A stretch of 64,000 nt of DNA from Chitinophaga sp. LS1 (GTDB lineage: Bacteria; Bacteroidota; Bacteroidia; Chitinophagales; Chitinophagaceae): NCBI RefSeq assembly GCF_034274695.1, contig NZ_CP128362.1, forward strand, positions 4,962,501 through 5,026,500, read 5' to 3'. Both the position numbers and the translations under genes were made by a program. Every line of letters begins with the position of its first letter. Position 1 is the stretch's first letter. Under the pieces are notes generated by a model. The model did no database searches. It saw nothing but the letters and a program-made list of their open reading frames with translations, and had not been told where the DNA came from. Shown here in pieces: positions 42,691 to 52,504 of the stretch.

Positions 42691-43066
42691 GTGTTGTCTT
42701 ATTTAAGAGTGAAAAGGGACTGCCGGTCAAATCACGCACGGCTGTCATAAAAGCTGTGACAATAACCACGCCAAAGCCTGTTTCTTACATAGTTCTCTTA
42801 CTTTGTCAGGATGATGATATGCAGCCGCAACGATCATTTCGTATTCAATGTTAAAAAACTGTAAGCATTTTGCAAAATGCCCCTTTTGATTTATTACCAA
42901 AATTAATGGGAAAACGACCTCAATGCAATTTTTAACAGGGAATATTCACAGGAAGTTCAAAAGAATAAATGAAAAGATTGTGATTGCGCTATGGGCTTGT
43001 AGAAAAATATCTACCAAAAAATAATAATATATTCCTTATTTTTAAGACCTTATCCTACAGAAAATT
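42691..43066. other. Divergent spacer between phoH and the PAS kinase
   Basis: 376 nt, AT-rich to the right. Must hold both promoters, but I see no consensus -7 element and no gene. A weak gctgtcat/gctgtgac direct repeat lies near 42745-42760. Confidence 0.4.
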
Positions 43067-45247
43067 ATGAATGATGCCATTATAAACAAGGCACTCGCTT
43101 CGTTTGTACCGGCACTGTTACTAGACCTTTATGGAAACCTGTTATCGGCCAATGATAAGGCCAGGGGACTTGTGCAGTTACCGGGGGGGAATGTAGAAAA
43201 AGTCCATTATGATCACCTGTTCGGAGAGAGAACGGGCGTATACTGGGGAGCATTATTAGCAACCTTTCAAAACGGACTAAAAGCCTGCGTGGAATTTGCA
43301 GGTCCGGATGGCCAATGGACAGCATGGCAGTTGTTGGCCCAGGATGAATATTTTGTACTACTGGGGCATGAAACAGCCCAGCCAGATAAACTATTTTTTC
43401 ACCTTCCATTGGGTATTCAACAATTCTCAGTGGATGGCTACCCTATAAAAAGCAACGCTTTACAACAAGCTGTCTGGGGCCCTCATCACCCTGTTTTTAT
43501 ACAGCCTGGATACAATATCCTCCGGGACCCGGTATATCGCCAGATCGGCCTTAGCCAACTATTTGAGGAAGTAGCCGAAACCGGCCGGTCCGCTAAAAAA
43601 GAGATCTTACTCCGCTACCAGGAAAATACCGTTGGCGATTCCATCCGGCTATCTCCCTGTTATTATGAGGCGATCGTTTTCCCGGCTTTCAACCAGCAAC
43701 GACAAATTACAGATCTATACCTGCTGCTCAAGGAAGTTACGGCGCAAAAATTGACCCTCATGGGTTTGGAAAAGAGTGCCCGCCTGCTGGAAAGTGTCGT
43801 GGAGCACCTGCCTATCGGCTATGTACAGTTCGATCACCATGGTTTCATGCGCCGGATCAATCACACTCACCGGGAGTTTTTGAAGGTACGGCCAGGCCTT
43901 GTAGAAGGCGCTTACAACATCATGAGCGATCCTTTTGCCCGTTTGTATGGGTTTAACGAACTGTTTATGACGGTAGTGACAGAGAATAAAATGGTCCGCA
44001 AAGAAATTGAAGTCGACTTCTCTGCCGAGACCATCTTTACAGACATGTCGGAGGTCCGCTGGATGGACTATACCCTTTTCCCACTCCAGGACCCAGTAAA
44101 TAAAAAGACAATCGTCGTTGCACTCATCAACGATATCACTGACAAGAAGCTTGAACATTTCATGCGTACTGAGCTGCAGCGTAATACAGAACAACTGCAC
44201 CTCTTCTTCGACGCTGTTGATATGGGATACGCCACCCTGGAGCGCGACGGCCGGGTCAACTTCATCAACAGAAAGGCTGCACAAATGGCCGGTGTGGAAA
44301 TTCAGCCAGGGAGTAATATCTTTGACATTATCCCTGAGTTTAGAACGCCGTCTCCATTTTTGGACAGATTGGCACAGGCAATGAAAAGTACTGTATCAGA
44401 ATCTTTCAGCAGTTACTTTTACAGGGTAGACAAGTGTTACGATTTCCTTGTCACACCTATGCGTGACAACACTGTCTCCGTTTTCATCCGGGATATTACC
44501 GGTAGCCGTAAACTGCAAAAAGAATTACACAGGGCAAATAGTCAGCTGAGTAAGCTGAACCGGAACTTATTGAATCAAAACCAGCAGCTGGAAGACTTTG
44601 CGCATATCACTTCGCACAACCTGCGGGCGCCCATCGCCAACCTGAAAGCACTGATGCAACTGCACAATCATTCCGATGAAGAAGAGGAGAAGATCGAATA
44701 CCTGGGTATGCTCGAATCTGTGATCAACAAAACAGATGAGACACTCAATGACCTGGTAAACGTAGTGCAGATACGAAAAGAAACGGATATCCAGCAGGAA
44801 GTGATTTCGTTCGAAGAGAGACTGGAATATGTATTGCATGTACTGATGCAGGAAGTGAACCAGAGCGGTCTGCGCATTACCACAGACTTTCAGGAAGCAT
44901 CAATGATCAGGTTTCCCCGTATATATTTAGACAGCATTCTGCAAAACCTGATCACCAACGCCATCCGTTACCGCATGCCCGATGTGCCGCCAACCCTGCA
45001 CTTCAGCAGCCGGAAAGAGAAAGGCATGATCACGCTCACTGCGGAAGACAATGGAATGGGGATTGATATGAACCGCTTTGGCAGCAAGCTATTTGGGTTC
45101 AGGAAAACCTTTCATAAAAATGCTGACGCAAAGGGAATCGGCTTATTTATTACCAAAACTCAGGTAGAAGCAATGGGAGGAAGTATAAGTGCAGAAAGTA
45201 GACCTGGCTGGGGTACCAAATTTATTATTACCTTTAAAACCGAATAA
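43067..45247 (+). CDS. PAS-domain hybrid-type sensor histidine kinase (soluble)
   Basis: 726 residues, no membrane segment. Three to four PAS-like domains occupy about 1-480 (SARLLESVVEHLPIGYVQFD; LFFDAVDMGYATLERDGRVN). A coiled-coil linker leads to a HisKA-like box with the phospho-His in HITSHNLRAPIANLKALMQL, then HATPase_c (LITNAIRYR, EDNGMGIDMNRFG, DAKGIGLFITKTQVEAMGGS). The HNLRAPI variant resembles phytochrome-type kinases. A single-domain response regulator follows after 8 nt, its obvious partner. Confidence 0.9.
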   Translation: MNDAIINKALASFVPALLLDLYGNLLSANDKARGLVQLPGGNVEKVHYDHLFGERTGVYWGALLATFQNGLKACVEFAGPDGQWTAWQLLAQDEYFVLLGHETAQPDKLFFHLPLGIQQFSVDGYPIKSNALQQAVWGPHHPVFIQPGYNILRDPVYRQIGLSQLFEEVAETGRSAKKEILLRYQENTVGDSIRLSPCYYEAIVFPAFNQQRQITDLYLLLKEVTAQKLTLMGLEKSARLLESVVEHLPIGYVQFDHHGFMRRINHTHREFLKVRPGLVEGAYNIMSDPFARLYGFNELFMTVVTENKMVRKEIEVDFSAETIFTDMSEVRWMDYTLFPLQDPVNKKTIVVALINDITDKKLEHFMRTELQRNTEQLHLFFDAVDMGYATLERDGRVNFINRKAAQMAGVEIQPGSNIFDIIPEFRTPSPFLDRLAQAMKSTVSESFSSYFYRVDKCYDFLVTPMRDNTVSVFIRDITGSRKLQKELHRANSQLSKLNRNLLNQNQQLEDFAHITSHNLRAPIANLKALMQLHNHSDEEEEKIEYLGMLESVINKTDETLNDLVNVVQIRKETDIQQEVISFEERLEYVLHVLMQEVNQSGLRITTDFQEASMIRFPRIYLDSILQNLITNAIRYRMPDVPPTLHFSSRKEKGMITLTAEDNGMGIDMNRFGSKLFGFRKTFHKNADAKGIGLFITKTQVEAMGGSISAESRPGWGTKFIITFKTE

Positions 45248-45255
45248 ATCCCTGT

Positions 45256-45651
45256 ATGCAACTGCTCAATATGATCTTTATTGTTGACGATGACCCGATT
45301 CATCAGCAAATAGCGAACCTGATGATCAAACGACAAGGGATCGGGGAGAAGGTGAAGGCATTTTCTGAAGCACAGGACGCGCTCAAGTACCTGCGCGAAT
45401 ACATTTACGAGCCGGACCTGCTGCCAGACCTGATTTTGCTTGATCTGAACATGCCAGTCATGGATGGCTGGGATTTCCTGAATGATTATGCCGGATTCTA
45501 TGAGCAACTACCAAAGAAGATCGGCATTTTTGTACTCACTTCCTCTATCGATGATAGTGATAGAAAGAAGGTAGACGATTATGCTTTTGTAAAAGGGTAC
45601 CTCACGAAACCTTTATCCAGCGAGATTATCAACAAGCTCCAGGCGGAGTAA
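45256..45651 (+). CDS. Single-domain response regulator
   Basis: 131 residues, receiver domain only: acidic residues in IFIVDDDPIHQQIA, phospho-Asp in ILLDLNMPVMDGWDFL, Thr/Ser in FVLTSSI and Lys in YLTKPLS. No output domain, so it works as a CheY-like relay or through protein contacts. Co-transcribed with the PAS kinase. Confidence 0.92.
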   Translation: MQLLNMIFIVDDDPIHQQIANLMIKRQGIGEKVKAFSEAQDALKYLREYIYEPDLLPDLILLDLNMPVMDGWDFLNDYAGFYEQLPKKIGIFVLTSSIDDSDRKKVDDYAFVKGYLTKPLSSEIINKLQAE

Positions 45652-45655
45652 AAAT

Positions 45656-45686
45656 AAAAAATCCCGCCATTTATAGTGGGCGGGAC
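45656..45686 (-). terminator. Terminator of rpe
   Basis: tcccgcca (45662-45669) pairs with tgggcggga (one bulge, to 45685). On the minus strand it is followed by a T-rich run. Confidence 0.65.
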
Positions 45687-45707
45687 CAAATATGTGTTTG
45701 AACACGA

Positions 45708-46367
45708 TTATGCATACTTCAGTGCCTTAATGGCTTCAGCAGGATCCGGGGCATTGAATACCGAACTGCCAGCTACCAATACATCGGCTCCGGCCGCTAT
45801 TATATCCGCAGCATTGTCCGCAGTAATACCTCCATCTACTTCAATTAATGCATGTGCCTGATGAGCATCTATCAGGGCGCGTAACTGCTTTATTTTAGTC
45901 AATGACTGGTCTATGAAGTGCTGACCGCCGAAACCGGGGTTCACGCTCATGATGAGCACGAGGTCGACGTCTTTGATCACATTTTCCAGCAGCTGTACGG
46001 GTGTATGTGGGTTCAGGGCTACGCCTGCCTGCATGCCGAGGTTTTTGATCTGCTGGATATTGCGATGTAAGTGGGTACATGCTTCATAGTGTACGGTTAG
46101 AATGTCTGCACCGGCCTTTTTGAAGTCTTCCGCATACTTCTCCGGTTCTTCTATCATCAGGTGCACATCACAGATCTTGCGGGCTGCTCTTTTTATATGG
46201 GAAATGACGGGGAGTCCAAAGCTGATATTAGGCACAAAACGTCCGTCCATTACATCGAGGTGCAACCAGTCCGCCTCACTGTTATTCAGCATGTCTACTT
46301 CCTTGCCGAGCTCCAGGAAATTGGAGGCAAGGAGGGAGGGGGCTATAAGGGTGGTCTTCTTTTTCAA
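45708..46367 (-). CDS. rpe: Ribulose-phosphate 3-epimerase
   Basis: 219 residues with TTG start. Family motifs: LIAPSLLASNFLELGKEVDM, WLHLDVMDGRFVPNISFG, DVHLMIEEPEKY, VLIMSVNPGFGGQ, IEVDGGITADNA. Interconverts ribulose 5-phosphate and xylulose 5-phosphate in the pentose phosphate pathway using a bound metal. It follows the TPR lipoprotein gene on the same strand. Confidence 0.95.
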   Translation of the reverse strand: MKKKTTLIAPSLLASNFLELGKEVDMLNNSEADWLHLDVMDGRFVPNISFGLPVISHIKRAARKICDVHLMIEEPEKYAEDFKKAGADILTVHYEACTHLHRNIQQIKNLGMQAGVALNPHTPVQLLENVIKDVDLVLIMSVNPGFGGQHFIDQSLTKIKQLRALIDAHQAHALIEVDGGITADNAADIIAAGADVLVAGSSVFNAPDPAEAIKALKYA

Positions 46368-46400
46368 AGGAACAACGTTTTTTTGAGTGACGAATGTAAC

Positions 46401-47405
46401 TTATTTCTGTATGTTGGCCAGCGCCTCTTTGGCTTCTTTGAAGTCTTTCTTAAAGGTTACAGCCTTGGAATAATCGTCGATAGCGGCCTGTTTACGGCCT
46501 AGTTTTTCGTTGCACCTGCCACGGTAGTAATAGGCTTCACCATCGGTCGGCCCTGACTTACAGGCCATGTTAAAGTAGTTGTAAGCCGGCTGCCATTCCT
46601 GCTGTCTGAAATAGATCATTCCTAAAGCAAAATAGTTGTCTCCATCTTCCGCATCGATATTGATGGCATTTTTGAATGCCGTGATGGCTTCTGCCATTTT
46701 ACTTTCCTGCTCATAGAACTTACCCATAGCGTAGAGCGCGTCATCATTGGTCGAATCCATTCTGGCTGCCAGCTGATAGTACTGCAATGAAGCGGGTGCA
46801 TGCCGCTGAGCCAGCAGATCGCCCAGCTCCATCACCGCATCGTAGTCACTTTGTAAACCTGCCTGATCCACAGCTGTACGCAGGTATTGGATGGCGAGGG
46901 TGGTATCTTTATTCTCTTCTGCGATCTTCGCTTTCAGATAATAGGCTTTATCGTGATTGGCAGGATCATTGGCCAGTTTAGAAGCCAGGCTGTCTGCGCG
47001 TTTGTATTGTTTATCTTCGATCAGGGCGGTGGCGAGGCGGTATTGCAGGTAAGCATACTTTGGCGCCAGGTGCTGGGCTTTTTCGAAGTTGGCCACTGCT
47101 TCTTTGTAGTTGGCGATTAAAATAGCGGCTTCTCCTGCACCTGCCCAATAGTCAGGAACGTTGGGCTTGAGCTGTGCAGCTTTTTCAAAGTCTTTTTGTG
47201 CCAGCGCCGGGTCTGTGTTGAATAATAGTAGGGCTCTTCTGAAATGCAGGTCTGCATTGTCAGGAAATTTATTGAGAGAATCTGTCAACGGCTGTATCAT
47301 AGGCGCATAGAGCGCGGAATCTTTTGTTGCATCTGCTGAATGCCCTGCGGAGTTGGAGTTGCAGGCAAACAGGATCGGCAATGCAAAAACGGCCAGGTAT
47401 TTCAT
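46401..47405 (-). CDS. TPR-repeat lipoprotein
   Basis: 334 residues. Lipobox LFAC (MKYLAVFALPILFAC). At least six TPR units follow (ADLHFRRALLLFNTDPALAQ, YKEAVANFEKAQHLAPKYAY, DALYAMGKFYEQESKMAEAI, DNYFALGMIYFRQQEWQPAY, EAYYYRGRCNEKLGRKQAAI). An envelope scaffold of unknown partner. The gene ends 33 nt before rpe; the thr operon terminator lies just upstream. Confidence 0.83.
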   Translation of the reverse strand: MKYLAVFALPILFACNSNSAGHSADATKDSALYAPMIQPLTDSLNKFPDNADLHFRRALLLFNTDPALAQKDFEKAAQLKPNVPDYWAGAGEAAILIANYKEAVANFEKAQHLAPKYAYLQYRLATALIEDKQYKRADSLASKLANDPANHDKAYYLKAKIAEENKDTTLAIQYLRTAVDQAGLQSDYDAVMELGDLLAQRHAPASLQYYQLAARMDSTNDDALYAMGKFYEQESKMAEAITAFKNAINIDAEDGDNYFALGMIYFRQQEWQPAYNYFNMACKSGPTDGEAYYYRGRCNEKLGRKQAAIDDYSKAVTFKKDFKEAKEALANIQK

Positions 47406-47423
47406 ACAGCAATATTAAAATAA

Positions 47424-47461
47424 AAAAGAACTTGTATCAAAAGAAAGATACAAGTTCTTTT
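47424..47461 (-). terminator. Terminator of the thrABC operon
   Basis: Perfect 15-bp arms aaaagaacttgtatc (47424-47438) and its complement (47447-47461), beginning 13 nt after the thrC stop, with a T-rich run on the minus strand. Confidence 0.85.
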
Positions 47462-47474
47462 AAGTAGAAAACCT

Positions 47475-48761
47475 TTATTGCTGCATCAGCCAGCCTTTCA
47501 GGGCTGCGTAGTCATTCGGGAGTTGTACAGACTCTTTTTCCAGTGAATACAGGTATTGTACGCTCTCCGGAGTTACAATCTGTGATTGCAGACTGGTGGG
47601 TGCGGTGTCTGCGAATTTTACCGGGTGAGCGGTTTCGAGGAACACACCGGTTGTATCGGCGCCTGCCAGGTACTTTTGCAGACCCAGGTAGCCTACGGCA
47701 CCATGTGGATCCAGCATATAGTGATGTTTACTCCATACAGCTTCCATGGTGGCTACAGTCGCCTTATCATCGAAACTGTAAGCCGTGAGCTTTTCTTTCA
47801 GTGCCGGCAGGCTGTTGGTAAATAGTTGCAGTATTCTTACAAAGTTGCTCGGATCGGCTACGTCCATCGCGTTGGAAAGCGTAGGCTTTGCCTGTCCTGG
47901 TTCGTACTGGCCATTTTCCATGAAACGGGGTACGGTATCATTCACATTTGTACTGGCTACAAAATGTTTTACCGGCAGTCCCATAGCGGCAGCCATCATA
48001 CCTGCGCAGATGTTACCGAAGTTACCGGAAGGTACAGAGAACACCACCTCTTTTTGCAGTTGTTTATAAGCCAGCAGGTAATAGAACATCTGTGGCAGCC
48101 AGCGGGCTACGTTGATAGAGTTCGCGCTGGTGAGGAGGCTGTGTGCCTGTAGTTCTGCATCCAGGAAAGCGGTTTTCACCATACGCTGACAGTCATCGAA
48201 GGTGCCGGCTATTTCCAGGGCAGTGATATTCTTACCCAGTGTAGTCAGTTGTTTTTCCTGCAGGGTGCTCACTTTACCACTTGGGTAGAGGATCACCACT
48301 TTCACACCTGGTACATCGTAGAAGCCATTGGCTACAGCGCCGCCGGTATCGCCGGAAGTAGCTACCAGCACGGTTACGGGGCGGGTATCATTCCTGCGGA
48401 AATAACCGAGACAACCAGCCATAAAGCGGGCGCCTACGTCCTTGAAGGCGAGGGTAGGACCATGCCAGAGTTCAAGGGAATAAATATTGTCGTGAACAGG
48501 TGCAACAGGGAAAGGGAAGCTCAATGTATCGGCAATGATCTTACGCAGCACATCATCAGGGATCTCTTCACCTACAAAAGGTTTGATGGCAGCATAGCCG
48601 ATTTCAACTTCGCTGAGCGTACCGATATTTTCGAAGAAGCTTTTTTCAAATGCAGGAATGTGCTCCGGGAAGTACAAACCTTTGTCTGGCGCAAGGCCTG
48701 CTACTACTGCATCTTCGAACGATACGATATGATCTTTATTCTGTAAACTATAGTATTTCAT
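47475..48761 (-). CDS. thrC: Threonine synthase
   Basis: 428 residues. The PLP lysine lies in HGPTLAFKDVGARFM, with the phosphate-binding ATSGDTGGAVANGFY and VPSGNFGNICAGMMA. Converts O-phosphohomoserine to threonine. Third gene of the thrA-thrB-thrC operon, 6 nt after thrB, so it shares the leader-peptide control upstream of thrA. Confidence 0.96.
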   Translation of the reverse strand: MKYYSLQNKDHIVSFEDAVVAGLAPDKGLYFPEHIPAFEKSFFENIGTLSEVEIGYAAIKPFVGEEIPDDVLRKIIADTLSFPFPVAPVHDNIYSLELWHGPTLAFKDVGARFMAGCLGYFRRNDTRPVTVLVATSGDTGGAVANGFYDVPGVKVVILYPSGKVSTLQEKQLTTLGKNITALEIAGTFDDCQRMVKTAFLDAELQAHSLLTSANSINVARWLPQMFYYLLAYKQLQKEVVFSVPSGNFGNICAGMMAAAMGLPVKHFVASTNVNDTVPRFMENGQYEPGQAKPTLSNAMDVADPSNFVRILQLFTNSLPALKEKLTAYSFDDKATVATMEAVWSKHHYMLDPHGAVGYLGLQKYLAGADTTGVFLETAHPVKFADTAPTSLQSQIVTPESVQYLYSLEKESVQLPNDYAALKGWLMQQ

Positions 48762-48767
48762 TTGTGA

Positions 48768-49703
48768 TTACGCTTTTGATATTTTCACACCTTCCGTATT
48801 GATTTTGGATACATGGATTTTATAATCCACGCCCAGGGGTGCATATACGGTATTCATCATCTCTGCTACATTGCGGGCATTGGCTTCACCTTTGCTCAGC
48901 ATGAATACAGAAGGACCGGAGCCGGAGATACCACCACCTAGTGCACCTGCTTCCTTACATTTTACTTTCAGTTCATAGAAAGCAGGAATGAGGATCGCAC
49001 GTACCGGTTCTACAATCACATCTTCCAGAGAACGGCTGATGAGGTCATAGTTTTCCTGGTAGAGGCCTGCTACGAGTGCGCCGACGTTGCCCCACTGGCG
49101 GATAGCATCTGTCATGAGCACTTTTTGTTTCAGGATCTCGCGGGCATCGGAAGTTTTCACTTCAATCTGGGGATGGATGACCGTCACCCAGAGTTCTGAT
49201 GGTGTATGGAGGCTTGTAATATCAAGCGGTTTATAACTTCTTACGAGGGTGAAGCCACCCAGGATAGCGGGGGCTACGTTGTCTGCGTGTGCAGCGCCAC
49301 TGGCCAGTCTTTCACCTTCCATTGCAAAGCGTACGAGTTGCTTACGTGTGAATGGTTCGCCCAGCAGATGGTTCGCACCTACTACAGCGCCTGCGCTACT
49401 GGCGGCACTGGAGCCAATGCCACTACCTGGCGTGATATTCTTAAATAATTCCAGCTCTATACCTGCATCCGGATTTCCAAGCTTTTGCAACAATGCCTGT
49501 ATTGCCACGCCACATACGTTCTGCGCCGGGTCTGTAGACAGATTGGCACCATGTACTTTTGTGATAGTCACGCCTGGTTTGTCACTCCTGCGCATGATGA
49601 ATTCATCGCCGGGTGCTTCCATGGCCAACCCGATCACATCAAAGCCACAGGCTACATTGGCTACCGTTGCGGGGGCAAATACTTTTATACAATCATTTTC
49701 CAT
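48768..49703 (-). CDS. thrB: Homoserine kinase
   Basis: 311 residues from ATG 49703 (MENDCIKVFAPATVANVACG); the frame is open to 49769 but that would overlap thrA. GHMP-kinase ATP motif PGSGIGSSAASSAGAVVGAN is clear, and the C-terminal GGGISGSGPSVFML completes the fold. Phosphorylates homoserine with ATP. Middle gene of the thr operon, 37 nt after thrA. Confidence 0.95.
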   Translation of the reverse strand: MENDCIKVFAPATVANVACGFDVIGLAMEAPGDEFIMRRSDKPGVTITKVHGANLSTDPAQNVCGVAIQALLQKLGNPDAGIELELFKNITPGSGIGSSAASSAGAVVGANHLLGEPFTRKQLVRFAMEGERLASGAAHADNVAPAILGGFTLVRSYKPLDITSLHTPSELWVTVIHPQIEVKTSDAREILKQKVLMTDAIRQWGNVGALVAGLYQENYDLISRSLEDVIVEPVRAILIPAFYELKVKCKEAGALGGGISGSGPSVFMLSKGEANARNVAEMMNTVYAPLGVDYKIHVSKINTEGVKISKA

Positions 49704-49740
49704 CAGTCTTTGCTTTGTGATTGAACATTTAAGATAAACA

Positions 49741-52188
49741 TTATCTGGCAGAACGGATAATATCTGCAAAGATACCAGAAGCGGTTACATCTGCCCCTGC
49801 GCCTGCACCTTTAACGATGAGTGGCTGGTCAGCATAGCGGTTAGTGGTATAGAGCACAATGTTATCTTTTCCAAGCAGGTTGTAGAAAGGATGATCTGGT
49901 GCTACGGACTGCAGACCTACAGAAGCTTTGCCATTTTCATAGCGGGCTACGAACTTCAGGCGTTTGCCTTCTTTCACAGCAGCTTCATAGAGACCTTTGA
50001 AGTGAGCGGCATGTACATCCAGTTGTTCGTAGAAGTCAGCAACAGATGGTGCGTTCAGTGCTTCGGCAGGCAGGAAGGAATGGTTAGTGATGTCTTCCAG
50101 TTCCATTCTGGCGCCACTTTCACGGGCCAGTATCAGGATCTTGCGCATTACATCCACACCACTCAGATCGATACGTGGATCTGGTTCAGTATATCCTTCG
50201 TCCTGTGCAGCTTTTACCACTTCACGGAAGCTTGCGCCATCCACAAAGTTGTTGAACACGAAGTTCAGGCTACCACTCAGTACGGCTTCGATGCTGTTTA
50301 CTTTATCACCGCTGCGGATCAGGTCATTCAGGGTGTTGATCACCGGCAGACCAGCGCCTACGTTGGTTTCGAACAGGAAAGATGCGTTGAATTTACGTGC
50401 TGTTTCTTTCAGGCTCTTATAATAGTTGTAGTCAGAAGAACAGGCGATCTTGTTGCAGGTTACTACAGAGATACCGTGTTGCAGGAAGTCGCCGTATATC
50501 GCTGCTACTTCAGGACTGGCAGTGTTATCAACGAATACGCTGTTGCGGAGGTTGAGGGATTTGATCTTTTGTGCAAATCCTTTCATATCGGAGCTTTCGC
50601 CGTTTTCCAGCAACTGGCGCCATTCAGGCAGGTTGATGGAAGCATGGCCGAAAGCCATTTTCTTACTGTTGGCAATACCTGCAACGCGTACGTGCAGACC
50701 GAGTTCATTCATGAGGAAGTTGTGCTGTTGGTTCAGTTGTTCCAGCAGTTTGCCACCTACGTTGCCCACCCCGGCGATGAATACGTTCACCTGTTTCAGC
50801 GGGGCTTCGAAGAATGCTTCGTGGATCACGTTCAGCGCTTTCTTCACATCGTTTTTATTGATCACTACAGAGATGTTCTTTTCAGTAGAACCCTGTGCGA
50901 TGGCGCGGATGTTTACACCGTTACGACCCAGTGCAGCAAAGAGTTTGCCGCTGGTACCATGGTGGTTTTTCATCTTATCACCAACTACCGCCACGATGCT
51001 CATATCTCTTTCAACCACGAGGGGTTGTATACGTTTTTCCTGTATTTCCTGTGCGAATTCGCTATCTACCGCCTGTTTGGATTTCAGCATATCTGCTTCG
51101 TGGATACCTACAGTGATAGAGTGTTCAGAAGAGCTCTGTGTGATGAGGATCACATTGATCTTTTCCTGGAGCAGGGCTTCGAACAGGCGTTTGGAGAAGC
51201 CTGGTATACCTACCATGCCGCTACCTTCGAGGGTAAGCAGGGCGATCTTCTGGATACCGCTGATACCTGTTACAGGGTAGTTGCGGCCATTGCCATCGGG
51301 TGTATGGATCAGTGTACCATAATCTTCCGGAGAAAAAGTGTTCTTGATCCAGATAGGTATTTTCTTGTCCATCACCGGTTGGATGGTAGGCGGGTAGATC
51401 ACCTTGGCGCCGAAGTGAGACAGTTCCATGGCTTCAGCATAGCTGATGTGGGGGATAGGAATAGCCTGTGATACGAGACGAGGGTCGGCGGTCATCATAC
51501 CGCTTACATCGGTCCAGATATCGAGTACCTCAGCGTTGAGGGCAGCTGCGATAATAGCAGCGGTGTAGTCGGAACCACCTCTGCCGAGGGTCGTGGTTTC
51601 GCCATCAGCGGTAGCGGCTACAAAGCCCGGGAGTACCACGTAGGTAGCGCTTTCCTGCTGAAAATACTGGTTAGTCTGATGATTGGTAGCGAGGAAGTTT
51701 ACAGCGGCGTTACCAAAGTTACCATCGGTCACGATCAGTTCACGGCTGTCTTTCCATGCGGCAGAAAGGCCGCTGACTTTGAGTTTTTCGGCTAGCAGGT
51801 AAGAAGATACCAGTTCACCGAAGCTCATGATTTTATCCAACGATCTTGCGCTCAGTTCACCTACCTGGAAGATACCGTCACACAGTGTTTCCAGTACGTT
51901 AACGCGCTTTTTCACCTGAGAGATAATGCTGCTCTGCGCAGTGATAGGGAAGAGGGTTCGGATAGTGTCGAGGTGTTTGTTTTCAATCTCCTCCAATACA
52001 GTTTTATATTGTTCCTGTCCTTGTCCGGCGAGAGTACCTACCTGTATGAGTTTGTCGGTGATGCCGCTCATAGCAGAAGCTACGATGGTAAGACGTCCGT
52101 TTTGTTTTCTATTTTTTACGATCTCGCAAACCTGTTCTATCGCCTGGGCGCTTCCCATGGAGGTACCGCCGAATTTTAATACTTGCAT
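49741..52188 (-). CDS. thrA: Bifunctional aspartokinase / homoserine dehydrogenase I
   Basis: 815 residues, full length. Aspartokinase domain (KFGGTSMGSAQAIEQ, TTLGRGGSDYTAAIIAAALN), two ACT-like regulatory domains in the middle, and a homoserine dehydrogenase domain (VFIAGVGNVGGKLLEQL, VTCNKIACSSDYNYYKSL, FETNVGAGLPVINTL). It catalyses the first and third steps from aspartate toward threonine and is by family feedback-inhibited by threonine. The gene is preceded by a Thr/Ile-rich leader and hairpins, so transcription is likely attenuated by charged tRNA levels. Confidence 0.97.
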   Translation of the reverse strand: MQVLKFGGTSMGSAQAIEQVCEIVKNRKQNGRLTIVASAMSGITDKLIQVGTLAGQGQEQYKTVLEEIENKHLDTIRTLFPITAQSSIISQVKKRVNVLETLCDGIFQVGELSARSLDKIMSFGELVSSYLLAEKLKVSGLSAAWKDSRELIVTDGNFGNAAVNFLATNHQTNQYFQQESATYVVLPGFVAATADGETTTLGRGGSDYTAAIIAAALNAEVLDIWTDVSGMMTADPRLVSQAIPIPHISYAEAMELSHFGAKVIYPPTIQPVMDKKIPIWIKNTFSPEDYGTLIHTPDGNGRNYPVTGISGIQKIALLTLEGSGMVGIPGFSKRLFEALLQEKINVILITQSSSEHSITVGIHEADMLKSKQAVDSEFAQEIQEKRIQPLVVERDMSIVAVVGDKMKNHHGTSGKLFAALGRNGVNIRAIAQGSTEKNISVVINKNDVKKALNVIHEAFFEAPLKQVNVFIAGVGNVGGKLLEQLNQQHNFLMNELGLHVRVAGIANSKKMAFGHASINLPEWRQLLENGESSDMKGFAQKIKSLNLRNSVFVDNTASPEVAAIYGDFLQHGISVVTCNKIACSSDYNYYKSLKETARKFNASFLFETNVGAGLPVINTLNDLIRSGDKVNSIEAVLSGSLNFVFNNFVDGASFREVVKAAQDEGYTEPDPRIDLSGVDVMRKILILARESGARMELEDITNHSFLPAEALNAPSVADFYEQLDVHAAHFKGLYEAAVKEGKRLKFVARYENGKASVGLQSVAPDHPFYNLLGKDNIVLYTTNRYADQPLIVKGAGAGADVTASGIFADIIRSAR

Positions 52189-52265
52189 GTCTGTAATTGT
52201 TAATACGTAAAGATCCTATCGCTTTTGCTGCTGGTTACCACTTGTGGTGGTCGTTGGATGATATG

Positions 52266-52339
52266 TGAAAATTAACCCCGGAGCGGGGTAATAATTGTGG
52301 TAGTAATAATAGTGCTGAAACCTGCACCGGAGATGGTGC
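52266..52339 (-). promoter_or_regulatory. Probable thr attenuator (hairpins in the thrA leader)
   Basis: On the minus strand a first stem GCACC/GGTGC (52339-52324) lies just before the Thr/Ile codon run and a second, CCCCG-CTC-CGGGG (52288-52276), overlaps the leader's last codons and is followed by TTAATTTT, like a short intrinsic terminator. A further ACCAC/GTGGT stem is at 52248-52237. The layout is that of an amino-acid attenuator. Confidence 0.55.
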
Positions 52340-52376
52340 GGGATGCAGAAGAGGAGTATGTAACTATTGGTAGCAC
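52272..52376 (-). CDS. thrL: thr operon leader peptide (Thr/Ile-rich)
   Basis: 34 codons if the GTG at 52376 is the start (no ATG exists in the leader; the start is uncertain). The key feature is a run of nine codons for T-I-I-T-T-T-I-I-T (52313-52287), then PLRG and TAA at 52274. Thr and Ile are the two amino acids whose tRNAs control the classical thr attenuator of enterobacteria. The stop falls at the base of a terminator-like hairpin. It ends 83 nt before thrA. Confidence 0.65.
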   Translation of the reverse strand: MLPIVTYSSSASRTISGAGFSTIITTTIITPLRG

Positions 52377-52403
52377 TATTTTATATAATTTACTATTCGC
52401 AAA

Positions 52404-52435
52404 CAAAAGTCCGGAATTACTTTTGAATTAGCAAA
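52404..52435 (-). promoter_or_regulatory. Promoter of the thr leader and operon
   Basis: On the minus strand TTTG (52435-52432), 20-nt spacer, GACTTTTG (52411-52404), one base from TAnnTTTG. The leader GTG is 27 nt downstream. Confidence 0.5.
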
Positions 52436-52504
52436 TGAATTGTCAGAATTTTGAAATAATTTAAAATGAAGGGCGGTTTTTTGTAAAAATTTCCGGGTAA
52501 TGGT

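Noticed and set aside
49891..51471. 526-codon open frame antisense to thrA
   Set aside because: Shadow of a well-supported gene; composition is that of a reverse-complement frame and no motif is present.
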